Source of the DNA: Liolophura sinensis
Taxonomy: Eukaryota; Mollusca; Polyplacophora; Chitonida; Chitonidae
DNA: 64,000 nt
Direction of reading: 5' to 3'
Assembly: GCF_032854445.1 (NCBI RefSeq)
Contig: NC_088297.1
Span: 6,651,740-6,715,739, forward strand
A program made the position numbers and the translations under genes. The number at the start of each line of letters is the position of its first letter. The first letter of the stretch is position 1. Shown here in pieces: positions 60,501-64,000 of the stretch. The notes below the pieces were generated by a model. That model did not search any database, had not been told where the DNA came from, and saw nothing but the letters and a program-made list of their open reading frames with translations.

Positions 60501-63500
60501 TAATTATAATGTCCATTCTCCAACTGAGCATGCTTTTATACTGATTACAATGTCCACCTTGTAACTGAACATGCTATTATAATGACTTCAATGTTAATCT
60601 TGTAACTGAGCATGTTTTTATAATGATTACAATGTTCACCTTGCAACTAAACATGCTTTTATAATGATTACAATGTTCATCTTGTAATTGAACGTGCTAA
60701 TATAATGAATACAATGTTTATTTTGTAACTGATGATGTTATTATAATGATTACAATATTCATCTTGTAAGTGAATATGCTAATGTAATGATTACAATGTC
60801 CATTTTGCAACTGAGCATGCTTTTATACTGATTACAATGTTCACCTTGTAACTGATGATGTTTTTATAATGATTACAATGTTCATCTTGTAACTGAGCAC
60901 GCTATTGTAATGATTACAATGTTCACCTTGTAACTGAGCACATTATTTTAATGATTACAATGTTCATCATGTAACTGAATATGCTATTGTAATGATTACA
61001 CTGTCCATTTTGCAACTGAGCATGCTTGTATACTGATAACAATGTTGACCTTGCAACTGATGATGTTTTTATAATGATTACAATGTTCATCTTGTAACTG
61101 AACATGCAATTATAAGGATTACAATGTTCACTTTGTAACTGAACATGCTATTACAATGATTACAATGTTCATCTTGTAACTGAACATGCTATTATGTCGA
61201 TTACAATCTTCATCTTGCAACTGAGCATGATATTATAATGATTACAATGATCATCTTGTAATTGAACGTGCTAATATAATGAATACAATGTTCATTTTGT
61301 AACTGATGATGTTATTATAATGATTACAATATTCATCTTGTAACTGAATATGCTAATGTAATAATGATAATGACCATTTTCCAACTGAGCATGCTTTTAT
61401 ACTGATTACAATGTAAACCTTGTAACTGAACATGCTATTATAATGACTTCAATGTTAATCTTGTAACTGAGCATGTTTTTATAATGATTACAATGTTCAC
61501 CTTGCAACTAAACATGCTTTTATAATGATTACAATGTTCATCTTGTAATTGAACGTGCTATTATAATGAATACAATGTTTATTTTGTAACTGATAATGTT
61601 ATTATAATGATTACAATATTCATCTTGTAAGTGAATATGCTAATGTAATGATTACAATGTCCATTTTGCAACTGAGAATGCTTTTATACTGATTACAATG
61701 TTCACCTTGTAACTAATGATGTTTTTATAATGATTACAATGTTCATCTTGTAACTGAGCACGCTATTGTAATGATTACAATGTTCACCTTGTAACTGAGC
61801 ACATTATTATAATGATTACAATGTTCATCATGTAACTGAATATGCTATTGTAATGATTACACTGTCCATTTTGCAACTGAGCATGCTTGTATACTGATAA
61901 CAATGTTCACCTTGCAACTGATGATGTTTTTATAATGATTACAATGTTCATCTTGTAACTGAACATGCAATTATAAGGATTACAATGTTCACTTTGTAAC
62001 TGAACATGCTATTACAATGATTACAATGTTCATCTTGTAACTGAACATGCTATTATGTCGATTACAATCTTCATCTTGAAACTGAGCATGATATTATAAT
62101 GGTTACAATGTTCATCTTGTAGTTTAACGTGCTAATATAATGAATACAATGTTCATTTTGTAACTGATGATGTTATTATAATAATTACAATGTTCATCTT
62201 GTAAGTGAATATGCTAATGGAATGATTACAATGTCCATTTTGCAACTGAGCATGCTTTTATACTGATTACAATGTCCACCTTGTAACTGAACATGCTATT
62301 ATAATGATTACAATGTTCATCTTGTAACTGAGCATGTTTTTATAATGATTACAATGTTCACCTTGCAACTGAACATGCTGTTTATAATGATTACAATGTT
62401 CATCTTGTAATTGAACGTGCTAATATAATGAATACAATGTTTATTTTGTAACTGATGATGTTATTATAATGATTACAATATTCATCTTGTAAGTGAATAT
62501 GATTATAATGATTACAATGTCCATTTTGCAACTGAGTATGCTTTTATACTGATTACAATGTTCACCTTGTAACTGATGATGTTTTTATAATGATTACAAT
62601 GTTTATCTTGTAACTACATATGCTATAATAATGATTACAATGTTCATCTTGTAATGAAATATGCTAATATAATGATTGCAATATTCATTTTGTAACTGAG
62701 CATGATATTATATTAATTACAATAATGATTTTGTAACCGTTGACGCTATTATAATGATTACAATGTTCACCTTGTAACTGAGCATACTAATATAATGATT
62801 TAAATGTTGACCTTGTCACTGAACGTGCTATTATAATAATTTTAATGTTCATTTTGTAACTGAACACGGTATTAGGTTATTATAATGTTCATCTTGTAAC
62901 TGAATATGCTATTATAATGATTGCAATGATTATCTTGGCACTGAACATTCTATTATCATGATTTCAATGTTCATTTTGTAACTGAACACGCTATTAAATT
63001 ATTACAATGTTCATCCTGTAACTAAACATGCTATTATAATGATTACAATGTTCATCTTGTAACTGAGCACGCTATTGTAATGATTACAATGTTCACCTTG
63101 TAACTGAGCACATTATTATAATGATGACAATGTTCATCTTGTAACTAAATATGCTATTGTAATGATTACAATGTCCATTTTGCAACTGAGTATGCTTGTA
63201 TACTGATTACAATGTTCACCTTGCAACTGATGATGTTTTTATAATAATTACAATGTTCATCTTGTAATTGAACATGCAATTATAAGGATTACAATGTTCA
63301 CTTTGTAACTGAACATGCTATTACAATGATTACAATGTTCATCTTGTAACTGAACATGCTATTATGTCGATTACAATGTTCATCTTGCAACTGAGCATGA
63401 TATTATAATGATTACAATGATCATCTTGTAATTGAACGTGCTAATATAATGAATACAATGTTCATTTTGTAACTGATGATGTTATTATAATGATTAAAAT

Positions 63501-64000
63501 ATTGATCTTGTAACTGAATATGCTAATGTAATGATTATATTGTCCATTTTGCAACTGAGCATGCTTTTATACTGATTACAATGTCCACCTTGTAACTGAA
63601 CGTGCTATTATAATGATTTCAATGTTCATCTTGTAACTGAGCATGTTTTTATAATGATTACAATGTTCACCTTGCAACTGATGATGTTTTTATAATGATT
63701 ACAATGTTCATCTTGTAACTGAACATGTAATTATAAGGATTACAATGTTCACTTTGTAACTGGACATGCTATTACAATGATTACAATGTTCATCTTGTAA
63801 CTAAACATGCTATTATGTCGATTACAATCTTCATCTTGCAACTGAGCATGATATTATAATGATTACAATGTTCATCTTGTAATTGAACGTGCTAATATAA
63901 TGAATACAATGTTCATTTTGTAACTAATGATGTTATTATAAAGATTACAATGTTCATCTTGTAATTGAACGTGCTAATATAATGAATACAATGTTCATTT
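54522..64000 (+). repeat. 41-bp satellite array, segment V
   Basis: 9.5 kb of the same monomer running off the end of the window, so the array is longer than seen. The part from about 55400 to 59300 follows the order of 7560-9480. The stretch near 56100-56600 resembles 58150-58560, with AGCAAGCT and TTTTTATCTTTTAATTG monomers in both. From about 62600 it follows segment II. It contains SINE scrap copy 6 and no gene. Confidence 0.96.
58676..58727 (-). mobile_element. SINE-tail scrap in satellite monomer, copy 6
   Basis: Insert at 58687-58716 between CTGGTAACTGA repeats at 58676-58686 and 58717-58727, with one private change (GGGTCTTAACG for GGGTTTTAACG). The preceding monomer has GAACATCC as in copy 3 (others GAACGTCC), so copies 3 and 6 form one lineage. 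Confidence 0.7.

Noticed and set aside
1-64000. Proven centromere
   Set aside because: Array size and higher-order structure would suit one, but I see no CENP-B-box-like motif, and many non-centromeric satellites look the same. Only chromatin or FISH data could decide.
1-64000. Telomeric repeats
   Set aside because: No TTAGGG tracts are present; the short GTGAGTG runs are SINE tails.

Overview
This window is eukaryotic repetitive DNA with no gene I can support. About 54 kb of the 64 kb (roughly 85%) is one AT-rich tandem satellite with a 41-bp monomer, some 1,300 copies, all head-to-tail on the same strand. Each monomer has landmarks GATTACAATG, then TTGTAACTGA, then CATGCTATTA. Four copies (A to D) of one non-satellite block interrupt it. 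The blocks carry tRNA-derived SINEs with A and B boxes, target-site duplications and tails. Their conserved parts (TTTAACGTCGTACTCAA and TTTTACGCCGTACTCAAG types, GTGAGTGAGTG tails) look like SINEs I associate with molluscs, most likely a bivalve or gastropod. That assignment is from memory and is an inference.

Layout: satellite I 1-23206; block A 23207-24690 (right part only); satellite II 24691-28256; block B 28257-31360 (complete, plus a young SINE); satellite III 31361-36520; block C 36521-39346 (complete); satellite IV 39347-52088; block D 52089-54521 (right end missing); satellite V 54522-64000. The full block order is: unknown leader with a 71-codon open frame, an LTR-like segment with AATAAA, an old SINE in reverse orientation, about 250 bp of unknown DNA, a 30-bp minisatellite of four units, a second SINE family in reverse orientation between 12-bp target-site duplications, and about 870 bp of unknown DNA.

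The satellite is organised above the monomer. I see segments of about 286, 369, 778, 860, 4,055, 4,590 and 7,126 bp repeated in tandem or at a distance, nearly all close to multiples of 41. The blocks have the same junctions with the satellite wherever a junction is present, so they were copied together with the array rather than inserted repeatedly.

Two events help order the history. A 30-bp scrap of SINE tail with an 11-bp target-site duplication sits inside one satellite monomer and is present six times. A 269-bp SINE sits inside the old SINE of block B only, and blocks C and D preserve the empty site. Nothing here encodes a recognisable protein. The open frames of 60-120 codons are chance readings of satellite or SINE sequence. 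The arrangement could fit pericentromeric, centromeric or subtelomeric heterochromatin, but the sequence does not say which.
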